From the NCBI RefSeq assembly GCF_021590045.1, contig NZ_CP062221.1, positions 3,534,001 through 3,598,000 of the forward strand: 64,000 bases of DNA, given 5' to 3'. This document shows, one piece after another, positions 46,118 through 53,720 of this stretch. The position numbers and the translations under genes are program-made. Numbering within the stretch: the stretch's first letter is position 1; every line of letters starts with the position of its first letter. The notes below the pieces were generated by a model that worked only from the letters and a program-made list of their open reading frames with translations, had not been told where the DNA came from and did not search any database. Source of the DNA: Cellulomonas palmilytica (GTDB lineage Bacteria; Actinomycetota; Actinomycetes; Actinomycetales; Cellulomonadaceae).

Positions 46118-46627
46118 TCAGTTGAGTACGGAGAGCACCGCGCCCGACGCACCCCAGCGTGTGCGCAACAGCGCTTCCTCGCCTTCCTGGACCTGCAGGA
46201 CCACGTGAAATGGCAGCGGCGGGCGGTCCCACCACTCACCCGAGTCGATCGGTTCGGCGTAGGTCTCCGAGGCATGAGCGATCGCCCGCACCAGAGTGGT
46301 CAACTCCGCCGCAGGCTCGTCGGACAGCACCTCGGCTGCGTCGACGACCACGACCACGACGCCCACCCGCAACGGCAGCCAGTCCATATCGGCCAGGCAC
46401 TCGTCGAACGCAGGCCAGTTCTCGCCGAAGTAGTACGGGAACTGAAGCGCAGCGGAGACCTCGTCGAAGAGCTTGCTCACCGTCCGCATCTTCCGACCGC
46501 GAACAAGCCGCGCCGTGAGGCCTGCCTCCCCCCACCCGCGCACCTCTTCGGCCGCACGCTTGTGATCACCGCGAAGCAGCATCAGCGGTGCCGATCCGTG
46601 GATCTCGAGCAGAGCCCTCGGGTCCAT
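46118..46627 (-). CDS. Barstar-family immunity protein
   Basis: A 169-residue protein with the barstar core FPYYFGENWPAFDECLADMDWLP (key piece YFGENWPAFDECL) preceded by the helix SKLFDEVSAALQF. In barstar this helix and loop block the barnase active site with acidic residues (D35, D39, E76 there; D and E residues lie at the matching places here). The start overlaps the toxin stop by one base (TGATG). It is the antidote of the adjacent barnase-type RNase. Length is about twice that of Bacillus barstar because of N- and C-terminal extensions. Confidence 0.92.
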   Translation of the reverse strand: MDPRALLEIHGSAPLMLLRGDHKRAAEEVRGWGEAGLTARLVRGRKMRTVSKLFDEVSAALQFPYYFGENWPAFDECLADMDWLPLRVGVVVVVVDAAEVLSDEPAAELTTLVRAIAHASETYAEPIDSGEWWDRPPLPFHVVLQVQEGEEALLRTRWGASGAVLSVLN

Positions 46628-47346
46628 CAGCCACCGGACCAGAACTGGATGAACGAACGGTAGTGATCGCTCGTGTAGTAGGCCGACCCGTCGCTACCCG
46701 TCACGATCCGCTCAGCTCCGCGATCAACTCCCTTCACGTACGGGTTGACGTCCCACTCCCGGTACGTGATCGGACTCCCTCCGCTGGTCGACCGAGGGAG
46801 AACCTGACCGCCAGCCTGCCCGGTGTTTCCGAACGTCGAGCCGCCCTTGTAGCCAGGCAGCGGCGACCCCTTGGACTGCACCCTGCCGAAGGTCGCCCAC
46901 GCGTTCTCGGGCACCGGCCCGAAAGCCACTTGCGCAGGGCGAACTGCGGTGTTTGCGGCAACACGCGATCGTCGAACGACGACAGGACCCGGCTCGGCGC
47001 TGCCGACTTGCTCGACTTGCTCCTCGGCACCGCGACTACTGCGGGCACTCTGTGCAAACCGACCGAGGACGTCGTAGCCGTAGGCCAGGCGGGTTCTGGG
47101 TGGGTTCGGGCTCGCCGAAGCGCCGCACGACCAACGGTCGCCGGCGTCGTAGGCGGTGTTGTGCTCACACCTCGCGGGTGGGCCACGCTCGGTCGTCGTG
47201 CAGATCGACCCGGCGTCCTCGCGGTAGCCGTCGTAGCTGTGGGAGGCGACTGCCTGGGGAGCGAGCGGAACCGCGCCGGCGGTCTGCGGCAACAAGCCGA
47301 GCCACGCAACGACGAGCGCGACGGTCAGCACGAGAAGGCGCTTCAT
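46627..47346 (-). CDS. Secreted barnase-type ribonuclease toxin with Rhs remnant
   Basis: A 239-residue protein. Signal peptide about 1-25 (MKRLLVLTVALVVAWLGLLP). A middle region keeps a YD-repeat relic (YGYDVLGRF, 89-97), then the junction motif VAANTA (129-134). The RNase domain (about 160-236) has all catalytic residues of the barnase/RNase Sa family: E197 in YREWDVN, R209 and R213 in DRGAERIV, H228 in SDHYRSF. It cleaves RNA after G, killing a cell that lacks the barstar. It starts by ATGA overlap with the preceding immunity gene. It looks like an Rhs tip converted to a free secreted toxin. Confidence 0.93.
   Translation of the reverse strand: MKRLLVLTVALVVAWLGLLPQTAGAVPLAPQAVASHSYDGYREDAGSICTTTERGPPARCEHNTAYDAGDRWSCGASASPNPPRTRLAYGYDVLGRFAQSARSSRGAEEQVEQVGSAEPGPVVVRRSRVAANTAVRPAQVAFGPVPENAWATFGRVQSKGSPLPGYKGGSTFGNTGQAGGQVLPRSTSGGSPITYREWDVNPYVKGVDRGAERIVTGSDGSAYYTSDHYRSFIQFWSGG
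46946..46960 (-). repeat. Shared junction block, copy 4 (barnase gene)
   Basis: GCGGTGTTTGCGGCA on the plus strand; coding strand gives AANTA (A130-A134) in frame. Identical to three other copies in the toxin genes upstream. Confidence 0.9.
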
Positions 47347-47657
47347 GAGCGCACCGTCACCTCAAGCGAGCTGCAAGTCCAGACGAGCTCGGAATCCTCG
47401 GACCATAGGAGGAGTTCGACGGCACACCGGCCGGAGGTGGTCTGGGTGACGTGAATCTCCGTGACCTCGGCGTATGACCACGGCTCGGGGATTGAGTTGG
47501 CGAAGCGCAAGTCCGAGACACCGGGACAAACCACGTCGTAGGCGGTGGTCACACCTTCGTCGAGCACTTCCACCTGGAGCGTGAGCTCGTGGACCACCGG
47601 GTCGAAGGCGACAGCCGTCAACCGGCCACCCCAGAGGGCATCAGTGGAGATGGACAT
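47343..47657 (-). CDS. Putative immunity protein for toxin 47657-48226
   Basis: A 104-residue protein, predicted mostly beta (RLTAVAFDPVVHELTLQVEVL, TEIHVTQTTSGRCAVELLLW). No known family recognised. It overlaps the toxin stop by one base and the next toxin start by four bases, so it sits exactly in the antidote slot of the chain. Function inferred from position. Confidence 0.65.
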   Translation of the reverse strand: MSISTDALWGGRLTAVAFDPVVHELTLQVEVLDEGVTTAYDVVCPGVSDLRFANSIPEPWSYAEVTEIHVTQTTSGRCAVELLLWSEDSELVWTCSSLEVTVRS

Positions 47658-48226
47658 CAGCCGGCTCCTTGGATTCGCGCGATGATCGAGAGGATGTCGT
47701 CAAGTGACGACTCCCCGATGTCCATGTGCGTCAGTGCCGCGTCGGTCGATGCCTCGCCGGTGACGGTGTAGGTCTCCTTTCCGGGAACGCTCACCCGGTA
47801 GTAGTTGGTCCTCGACCCTCCGCGCTCCATCACGCGGACGGAGATGCCGCGGGCCCCGTTGGGGACGTCGATCGTGAAGCCGCCCTTGTTCGTCTTGAGG
47901 ACTCCGCCCGTGGCGTTCGCTACTTCGTCGGCGAGTGAACTTGGCGACAGCAGTCGCGGCGCGGTGTTTGCGGCAACACCGGTAGCCACCACGACTTCGG
48001 CCCGCGGAGGCTCGTTTCCTAGCCGCTGATCTGCGGAAACATCTTGCGGCGGCCGGTCGAGAGTCTGCGCCGCGATACTGGAAGCCCGGATGCGATTTTC
48101 GGGCGCGGGTGCCGTTGCCGCCGATGCCGTTCCAGCGGCTAGGACGAGAGCGCAGAGCGTGATCAGCGCCGTCAGGACGGCGCGTGACCAAGGCAACCTC
48201 GCTGGAGGATCAGCGGTGCAGTTCAT
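47657..48226 (-). CDS. Secreted toxin candidate, unknown tip domain
   Basis: A 189-residue protein. Signal peptide about 1-36 (SRAVLTALITLCALVLAAG, then TASA). Spacer 37-83, junction VAANTA (84-89), then a tip of about 100 residues: GGVLKTNKGGFTIDVPNG, ISVRVMERGGSRTNYYRVSV and STDAALTHMDIGESSLDDIL. The tip is beta-rich with conserved-looking R and H residues and is small enough for a BECR-type RNase, but I do not recognise the family. Toxin role is inferred from the signal peptide, the shared junction and the paired gene. Confidence 0.65.
   Translation of the reverse strand: MNCTADPPARLPWSRAVLTALITLCALVLAAGTASAATAPAPENRIRASSIAAQTLDRPPQDVSADQRLGNEPPRAEVVVATGVAANTAPRLLSPSSLADEVANATGGVLKTNKGGFTIDVPNGARGISVRVMERGGSRTNYYRVSVPGKETYTVTGEASTDAALTHMDIGESSLDDILSIIARIQGAG
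47961..47975 (-). repeat. Shared junction block, copy 3
   Basis: GCGGTGTTTGCGGCA, encoding AANTA (85-89) of the unknown toxin in the same frame as the other copies. Confidence 0.9.
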
Positions 48227-48456
48227 GTCTCTCCCTCTCGACCTGCCTGGGCGACCGGAATCAGGTGTTCCCAGGATTCAGGCAGGCCGCGCTCGGCAAA
48301 GATCTCGAAAAGATGCATGAAACCAGGAACTCTGAGTTCAGCGTCTGGGAGCCATGTGGCGTCGCATTCGTCGCAGATCTGGAAGCGTTCGCTGGTCGCG
48401 TCGATCGCGTAGAGCGCCACGGTTCCCTGATGGCATCGAGGACAGAGAATCATCAC
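48223..48456 (-). CDS. Zinc-ribbon putative immunity protein
   Basis: A 77-residue protein. MMILCPRCHQGTVALYAID and FQICDECDATWLPDAE give two CxxC pairs (C5/C8, about C28/C31), a zinc ribbon. The rest (LFEIFAERGLPESWEHL) is helical. It overlaps the toxin stop (ATGA) and the next toxin start (ATGA), so it is the likely antidote of the 48453-49070 toxin. A metal-binding immunity protein of this size is unusual; ribonuclease inhibition is inferred. Confidence 0.65.
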   Translation of the reverse strand: MMILCPRCHQGTVALYAIDATSERFQICDECDATWLPDAELRVPGFMHLFEIFAERGLPESWEHLIPVAQAGREGET

Positions 48457-49070
48457 TGCACCGCCCAGGGGTAGGCCGAGATGACCTCGCTGGTCCCTGG
48501 CTTGACGATGATGCGGACTCCGGTCTCGCCGGCTGTCCCTACCTGGCGGCCCATTTGAACCACGAACGCTCCCGGGTCACCAACTTCTGGCGCCCCGCGC
48601 AGGGTCCACGCCTCGTCGACGGTCTTCAAAGCTCCATTCCCACTCGAGAACACCGAGTGCGCCTTCTTGGTCGGATCCGCGATGCTGTGCTGTAGCACAT
48701 GCGTCAGCCGATGCCCATGCTTCGACCCAGGGCCGTAGATCAAACCAGCCGGCGACTCATAGACCGAGTTCCCGAGACTCTTTAGCTCGAACGGCACCGA
48801 CTTTGCGGTGTTTGCGGCAACTACGCCACGCGCGACGAAGACAGGACTCGCCCACGGCACCGCTTCCGGCCCCGACGGCGAACCCCGCACGTACGACGCC
48901 GCTGCGCTCTGCGACGACAACAGCGCGGGGGCGTCGTAGACGTAGGAGGGCGAGTCGTAGGTGGAGGCGTGCGTCGCCGCAGCCGATGGCGAAGCCCCGA
49001 GTAGGGCGAACATGACGGCAAGGGCCGCCGCCAAGACGTGCCACACCGTCGCCCTGAGCCGCACGATCAA
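48453..49070 (-). CDS. Secreted RNase-like toxin candidate (BECR/EndoU-like)
   Basis: A 205-residue protein from a TTG at 49070 that overlaps the upstream stop (TTGA); a GTG at 49064 is the alternative. Signal peptide about 1-32 (VLAAALAVMFALLGASPSAAA). Spacer with tyrosine-rich YDSPSYVYDAP, junction VAANTA (84-89), then the tip: SKHGHRLTHVLQHS (H118, H120, H124, H128), K135/K136 and H138, ending VRIIVKPGTSEVISAYP. The closing I-SAYP strand after a His/Lys-rich region resembles EndoU and other BECR-fold RNases. The exact family is uncertain. Confidence 0.7.
   Translation of the reverse strand: MIVRLRATVWHVLAAALAVMFALLGASPSAAATHASTYDSPSYVYDAPALLSSQSAAASYVRGSPSGPEAVPWASPVFVARGVVAANTAKSVPFELKSLGNSVYESPAGLIYGPGSKHGHRLTHVLQHSIADPTKKAHSVFSSGNGALKTVDEAWTLRGAPEVGDPGAFVVQMGRQVGTAGETGVRIIVKPGTSEVISAYPWAVQ
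48805..48819 (-). repeat. Shared junction block, copy 2
   Basis: GCGGTGTTTGCGGCA, encoding AANTA (85-89) of the BECR-like toxin. Confidence 0.9.
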
Positions 49071-49480
49071 CGTCCCGCCAGACTGCCCAGGACCCGGGTG
49101 AACGGTTCACGGTCGAACGCCACACGCCGCCGGAGCGACCACGCCTCCGCCTCGGCGACGGCGTCCTCGAGCAGCGCCAGGAGCTCGGCTCGCGGCTCCG
49201 CCGGTGCCGCTTCGGCAAGCGCGACTTGAACCATGAGCAGCCTCTGAGCCTTGCGGAAGGTGCCGGTTCGCACCCCCTCGAAGTCCGGTTGGATCAGGTG
49301 CCCGGCAACGTGGAACACGACATTCAGGTTCAGGGGCGCCTCCATGCCAGTGCGAACTGCGGCGACCTCCGACGTGAGCCGCGCGATCTCATCTGTCCAC
49401 GCCCGATTTCCCGCCGTGCGACCGCCGACGACCGATCCGATCGAGAAGACCTTGGCCTGCTCCTCCCGATCACGTATCAC
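49067..49480 (-). CDS. Putative immunity protein for the GIY-YIG-like Rhs tip
   Basis: A 137-residue helical protein from a GTG at 49480 overlapping the Rhs stop (GTGA). Notable segments: NLNVVFHVAGHLIQPDFEGV and KAQRLLMVQVALAEAAPAEP. Proteins with this VVFHVxGxxxxPdfeGvR pattern occur next to polymorphic toxins, but I know no named family. Role inferred from position directly after the toxin tip. Confidence 0.65.
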   Translation of the reverse strand: MIRDREEQAKVFSIGSVVGGRTAGNRAWTDEIARLTSEVAAVRTGMEAPLNLNVVFHVAGHLIQPDFEGVRTGTFRKAQRLLMVQVALAEAAPAEPRAELLALLEDAVAEAEAWSLRRRVAFDREPFTRVLGSLAGR

Positions 49481-50958
49481 GGGATGTCTCCTGCGAACTG
49501 GCCAGCCCATCGCTCGAAGTTCAGCAGGCCTGGGTCTCGCTCGACGATGAACCGCTCCAGGTTGAGCATCTCGCGGCGGGTCCCGGACTGGAGGATCTCC
49601 ATGGTCTTGTCCTGCATGAAGGTTTGGCTGTAACGGGTCATCGGGTTCTGGGAGATGCCCGTCTTCAAGTAGCCCGTCTCCGTGCTTGAGAGCCTGTACA
49701 GGTACGCCGTCGCCGGGCTCGACGCGGAGTTGCCGTGAACGACCCTCGGTGCAACGGTCGCGACCTCGCTCGCGGTGTTTGCGGCAGTCGCGGGCAACTC
49801 AGGTGTTGTTGCCTCGGGGACCGTAGCACGGCGGCCTCCGCCGCCGTTGACCGTGGTGGTGGGGCGCGTCCCCTTGCCGGTCATGGCGCCGATTCCGCCC
49901 TTGGCGGGGAGGTACAAGGTGGCGGCGGTGATCGCAGTGGTCTGGACTGCGCTGGTGGCGTGGAACGCCGCGGCTTCGACGTCCCCTGCCTGCACCGCGT
50001 CCACGGTCGCATAGGTGTTCGCGACCGCCCCGTACATCGGGTTGAACGTCAACGTCGCAGACGTGTACCAGCCCCACGCGCCGCCACCGTTCTCCTTCGC
50101 GATTGCCGGCATCGCGGTGATGGACTGGACGACGGACACCGGGTTGAGCGACCGCGTGACGGAGGTGACGGTGTTGTACGTGCCCTTGCCGAACCCGCTG
50201 AGAACATCCCCGATCGACCCCCAGCTGAACAGGCCGGTGGGGTCGGACCAGGTGGTCGGGTTGTTGTTGGCGTAGACGTAGGCGTTCCACTGCTGAGGGT
50301 TGGTCAGGTCGAGCACCGGGTCGACGGAGATGAACCGGCCGGTGGTCTCGTCGTAGTAGCGGGCACCGACCTGCGTCAGACCGGTACTCACGTCTCGGGT
50401 CTTGTCGAGGAACTGCCGCTCACCGGGGACGTCGACGCCCGCGCCGCGGGCCGCGCCGAACGGGTCGGTGTACTGCTTGACGACCCCGGCCGCGGTCCAT
50501 GTGGTGTTCGCGATCGCGATCAGGGCCGTGCCGTGCAGGTCGGCGAACAGGGACGTGACCGCCCCCAGACCCTTGCCGGTGCGCACGGCCACGGTCTGCC
50601 CGTCGAACGAGTAGTACCGCACCGCGGAGACGACCTTGCCGTGCTCGACGCGGATCTCCTGCCCACCGGGCAGGTAGACCGTCGTGCCGGAGGAGTCCGT
50701 GCGGGTCAGACGCTCACCGTTCGCGTCGTAGAGCATCGAGGTCCTCGACCCAGCAGCGCCCACCGCCGTGAGCTCACCCTCACCGTCCCACACCAGCGGC
50801 CCCGAACCCGGCCGGGAGGTCTGCCGCCCGGCCGCGTCGTACTCGTAGCCCGCGGTCGTGGGCGCCGCTCCGTTCACCGAGGATGCGCGGCCGATTGACC
50901 CGGCTTGTCCCGGGACCTTCGTCTCGGTGGTCAGTCGGGGCGGCTTGTCGCGCTCCAC
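49477..50958 (-). CDS. Truncated Rhs protein with GIY-YIG-like toxin tip
   Basis: A 493-residue protein from a GTG at 50958. YD-repeat pieces (YEYDAAGRQTSRPG, LVWDGEGEL, LYDANGERLTR) lead to the Rhs core GARYYDETTGRFISVDP (198-214) and AYVYANNNPTTWSDPTGLF (226-244). A helical or membrane-prone linker (245-360) follows, then TAANTA (391-396) and the tip: AYLYRLSSTETGYLKTGISQ, R443, NLERFIVER (466-474) and LLN (478-480), resembling a GIY-YIG nuclease (Y, GIS, R, E, N). A full Rhs shell has well over 1000 residues more, so the N-terminus is missing. Only 31 bases separate its start from the divergent ROK gene. Confidence 0.88.
   Translation of the reverse strand: MERDKPPRLTTETKVPGQAGSIGRASSVNGAAPTTAGYEYDAAGRQTSRPGSGPLVWDGEGELTAVGAAGSRTSMLYDANGERLTRTDSSGTTVYLPGGQEIRVEHGKVVSAVRYYSFDGQTVAVRTGKGLGAVTSLFADLHGTALIAIANTTWTAAGVVKQYTDPFGAARGAGVDVPGERQFLDKTRDVSTGLTQVGARYYDETTGRFISVDPVLDLTNPQQWNAYVYANNNPTTWSDPTGLFSWGSIGDVLSGFGKGTYNTVTSVTRSLNPVSVVQSITAMPAIAKENGGGAWGWYTSATLTFNPMYGAVANTYATVDAVQAGDVEAAAFHATSAVQTTAITAATLYLPAKGGIGAMTGKGTRPTTTVNGGGGRRATVPEATTPELPATAANTASEVATVAPRVVHGNSASSPATAYLYRLSSTETGYLKTGISQNPMTRYSQTFMQDKTMEILQSGTRREMLNLERFIVERDPGLLNFERWAGQFAGDIP
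49772..49786 (-). repeat. Shared junction block, copy 1 (Rhs gene)
   Basis: GCGGTGTTTGCGGCA, encoding AANTA (392-396) of the Rhs protein, just before its toxin tip. Confidence 0.9.
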
Positions 50959-50989
50959 GTGGGCGCGGGGCGTCCTCTAGCGTGGCGGT

Positions 50990-51757
50990 GTGCCTGAGGT
51001 GGAGCCGTACACGCTCGCCGTGGACTGCGGCGGGGGTGGCATCAAGGCGTCGGTGCTCGACGCGGCCGGGACGTTGCACGCGCCCGCGGTGCGGGTGCCG
51101 ACGCCGTACCCGCTGCCGCCGCAGCGGCTCGTGGAGACGATCGCGGGGATCGCGGCGGACCTGCCGCGCGCGGACCGGCTGACGGTCGGGATGCCGGGGA
51201 TGATCCGGCACGGCGTGGTCGTCGCGACCCCGCACTACGTGACGAAGCACGGGCCGCGGACGGCGGTCGACCCGGACCTCGTCGTGGCATGGGCGGGGTG
51301 CGACATCCGCGCGGCGCTCGAGGCCGGGCTGGGGCTGGCGACGATCGTGCTGAACGACGCCGAGGTGCACGGGGCGGGCGTGGTCTCGGGGACGGGGCTG
51401 GAGCTGGTGCTGACGCTCGGCACGGGGCTCGGGTCGGCGCTGTTCGACGGCGGGGCGATCGCGCCGCACCTGGAGCTGTCGCACGCGCCGGTGCGGCGCG
51501 GGGTGACGTACGACGAGTACATCGGGCAGCCGGAGCGCCGACGGCTGGGCAACCCGCTGTGGTCGCGGCGCGTGCAGCGCGTGGTCGAGGGGTTCCGGCC
51601 GGTGTTCCACTGGGACCGCCTCTACCTGGGCGGGGGCAACGCGCGGCACGTGACCCCGACGGTGCTGGAGCGCCTCGGTGACGACGTGGTCGTCGTGCCG
51701 AACCAGGCCGGGATCGTCGGCGGCGTGCGCGCCTGGACGCTCACCCGCGCGAGCTGA
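50990..51757 (+). CDS. ppgK: ROK-family kinase, polyphosphate-glucokinase-like
   Basis: A 255-residue protein from a GTG at 50990. ATP motif TLAVDCGGGGIKASVLD, VGMPGMIRHGVVV, NDAEVHGAGVV with the catalytic Asp, LTLGTGLGSALFDGG, and the C-terminal pieces SHAPVRRGVTYDEYIG and WDRLYLGGGNARHV, which match actinobacterial polyphosphate glucokinases. The Cys-rich zinc site of ROK repressors is absent, as in PPGK. It would phosphorylate glucose with polyphosphate or ATP. It marks the right border of the toxin island. Confidence 0.82.
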   Translation: MPEVEPYTLAVDCGGGGIKASVLDAAGTLHAPAVRVPTPYPLPPQRLVETIAGIAADLPRADRLTVGMPGMIRHGVVVATPHYVTKHGPRTAVDPDLVVAWAGCDIRAALEAGLGLATIVLNDAEVHGAGVVSGTGLELVLTLGTGLGSALFDGGAIAPHLELSHAPVRRGVTYDEYIGQPERRRLGNPLWSRRVQRVVEGFRPVFHWDRLYLGGGNARHVTPTVLERLGDDVVVVPNQAGIVGGVRAWTLTRAS

Positions 51758-51824
51758 CCACCCGGCAGGCGGCGCCGATCGTCGGCTGACCGATCTCGCC
51801 GCGCGCTCGGTACAGTCGGACGCC

Positions 51825-52391
51825 ATGTCGACCGATGCGCCGAGCCCCGAGCAGCCGCAGGATCCTGTGGCGGTCGCCCTGCCGGACGGCTCGACCGCGA
51901 CGCTCCGCGAGGGCGAGGCGCCAGCGGTCGACGAGGCTGCACTGGCGGACCTGCGCGCGCTGCCCGCACCCGAGCACCAGGTCGCGTCGTTCGCGGTGCA
52001 CGCGTTCTCGGGTGACGCCCTGACCGCGAGCCGCGCGCTCGTCGTCGAGGACCTGCTGGCGACGGTGGACGACGAGCCGACCCCGCATGGCCTGCTCGTC
52101 GCGCTGCCCGACGCGCGTTCGCTGCTGGTGCACGCGGTGCGCGACGAGCACGTGCTGCGCGCCGCGCACCTCATGGCGACCATCGCGCGCCTGCGCCAGA
52201 GCGAGACGGACGCGATCGACGCGGACGTGTTCTACCGCGCCCCGGACGGCACGCTGCAGCGCATCACGGCGCACGCGGACGTCGAGGTCGAGGTGCACGT
52301 CGAGGGCGCGTTCGCGGACGCGCTCGCGGCGATGGGCCTGATCGACCCCAGCCGCCGCGCGCGCCGCGCGGCGAGGCGCACGAAGCGCTGA
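51825..52391 (+). CDS. Hypothetical protein
   Basis: A 188-residue soluble acidic protein with a very basic C-terminus (SRRARRAARRTKR). Segments such as DALTASRALVVEDLLATVDD and LLVALPDARSLLVHAVRDEHVL suggest an alpha/beta fold. I do not recognise the family. It follows the ROK gene by 67 bases on the same strand. Confidence 0.7.
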   Translation: MSTDAPSPEQPQDPVAVALPDGSTATLREGEAPAVDEAALADLRALPAPEHQVASFAVHAFSGDALTASRALVVEDLLATVDDEPTPHGLLVALPDARSLLVHAVRDEHVLRAAHLMATIARLRQSETDAIDADVFYRAPDGTLQRITAHADVEVEVHVEGAFADALAAMGLIDPSRRARRAARRTKR

Positions 52392-52440
52392 GGCCGCCGC
52401 TCGCGCTGCCGTCCGCGAGCGCCGCGGGCACGATGGCCCG

Positions 52441-52986
52441 ATGGCCGGCGACACGACGAACGGTCCGACGAGCCCACCCACGCTGTGGACCGTCGGGCAC
52501 TCGACGCGCCCGTTCGACGAGCTGCGCGCGATGCTCGACGACGCGGGCGTGACGTGCCTGGTGGACGTGCGCCGGTTCGCCGGCTCGCGCCGCAACCCGC
52601 AGTACTCCCCCGACGCGCTGCGCGAACAGCTCGGCGAGGCGTACCTGCCGCTGCCCGCGCTGGGCGGGCGGCGCAGTCCCGCGCCGGACTCGCCCAACGG
52701 CGCGTGGCGCGTCGCGGCGTTCCGCGGCTACGCGGACCACCTCGCGAGCGAGGAGTACACCGGCGCCCGCGCGGTGCTCGTGGACCGCGCTCGGCGCGAG
52801 CGGTGCGCGGTGATGTGCGCCGAGGCGGTGTGGTGGCGCTGTCACCGCCGGCTCATCGCCGACGACCTCACCGCGCACGGCTGGCGGGTGCTGCACCTCA
52901 TGGGCCCCGGCAAGACGGTCCCGCACCCGCTCAACCCGGCCGCTCGCCTGGTCGACGGGACGCTGCGCTACCCCGCCGCCGACTGA
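52441..52986 (+). CDS. DUF488 protein
   Basis: A 181-residue protein with LWTVGHSTRPFDELRAML, LVDVRRFAGSRRNPQYS, YADHLASEEY and CAEAVWWRCHRRLIADDL, the conserved pattern of DUF488. The CxE...CHR segment may bind a metal; biochemical function is not established. Its last 19 bases overlap the convergent hydrolase gene. Confidence 0.92.
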   Translation: MAGDTTNGPTSPPTLWTVGHSTRPFDELRAMLDDAGVTCLVDVRRFAGSRRNPQYSPDALREQLGEAYLPLPALGGRRSPAPDSPNGAWRVAAFRGYADHLASEEYTGARAVLVDRARRERCAVMCAEAVWWRCHRRLIADDLTAHGWRVLHLMGPGKTVPHPLNPAARLVDGTLRYPAAD

Positions 52987-53720
52987 CCGCGGCGCGCACC
53001 TGCCAGGCCCGCCACCTCGTCGTACGCCTCCAGCACGGCGCGCGTGAACCGCACGGGCGCGACCACGCTCACCAGGTGCGTCGCGCCGGGCACGACGACG
53101 AGCCGCCCGTCCCGGCACGCGGCGAGGAACGCGCGCTCGTCGCCGCGGAAGTGGTCGTAGCGACCGTTGACCAGCCACACCGGTGCGGGCACGCGCGCGA
53201 GGTCACCCACCGGGTCGAGCGCGCCGACCTCGCGCAGCACGTCCGCCATGACGTCGAGCGCGAACCCGCCCGCGCCCAGGTCCTCGCCCGCGGCGGGCGG
53301 GAGCATGAGACGCACGAACGCGTCGTTGAGCCCCGCACCCCGGTCGGGCAGCCGCGCGATCGCCGACGCGAGCGCCGCCCACCCGCCGACGAGCAAGCGC
53401 CGCGGCCGCGTGCAGCAGCCCGCCGCGACGAGCCCCGCGACCTGCTCAGGGTGGCGCGCGGCGTGCGTCACGGCGACGTACGCGCCGAGCGACAGCCCGA
53501 CGACGAGCGCGCGCCCGCCGAGCCCGTCGACCGCGTCCGCGATCGTCGTGACCGCTCCGTCGACCGTGAACCGTTCCGCGGCACGTGTGCCGTGCCCGGG
53601 CAGGTCGACCGCGGTCGTCGGCACGCCCGCGCGCGTGAGCGCCTCCACCTGAGGCCGCCACATGGTGCGCGACGTCCGCACCCCGTGGACCAGCACCACC
53701 CCCACGTCCCCCACGTGCAC
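52968..53720 (-). CDS. Alpha/beta hydrolase
   Basis: A 250-residue protein from a GTG at 53720. VVLVHGVRTSRTMW is the oxyanion-hole strand, VVGLSLGAYVAV the nucleophile elbow (GLSLG), VWLVNGRYDHFRGD holds the catalytic Asp region and PGATHLVSV the catalytic His. Substrate unknown; the RsbQ/MhpC-like pattern suggests a small ester or lactone. Convergent with and overlapping the DUF488 gene. Confidence 0.9.
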   Translation of the reverse strand: MHVGDVGVVLVHGVRTSRTMWRPQVEALTRAGVPTTAVDLPGHGTRAAERFTVDGAVTTIADAVDGLGGRALVVGLSLGAYVAVTHAARHPEQVAGLVAAGCCTRPRRLLVGGWAALASAIARLPDRGAGLNDAFVRLMLPPAAGEDLGAGGFALDVMADVLREVGALDPVGDLARVPAPVWLVNGRYDHFRGDERAFLAACRDGRLVVVPGATHLVSVVAPVRFTRAVLEAYDEVAGLAGARRGQSAAG

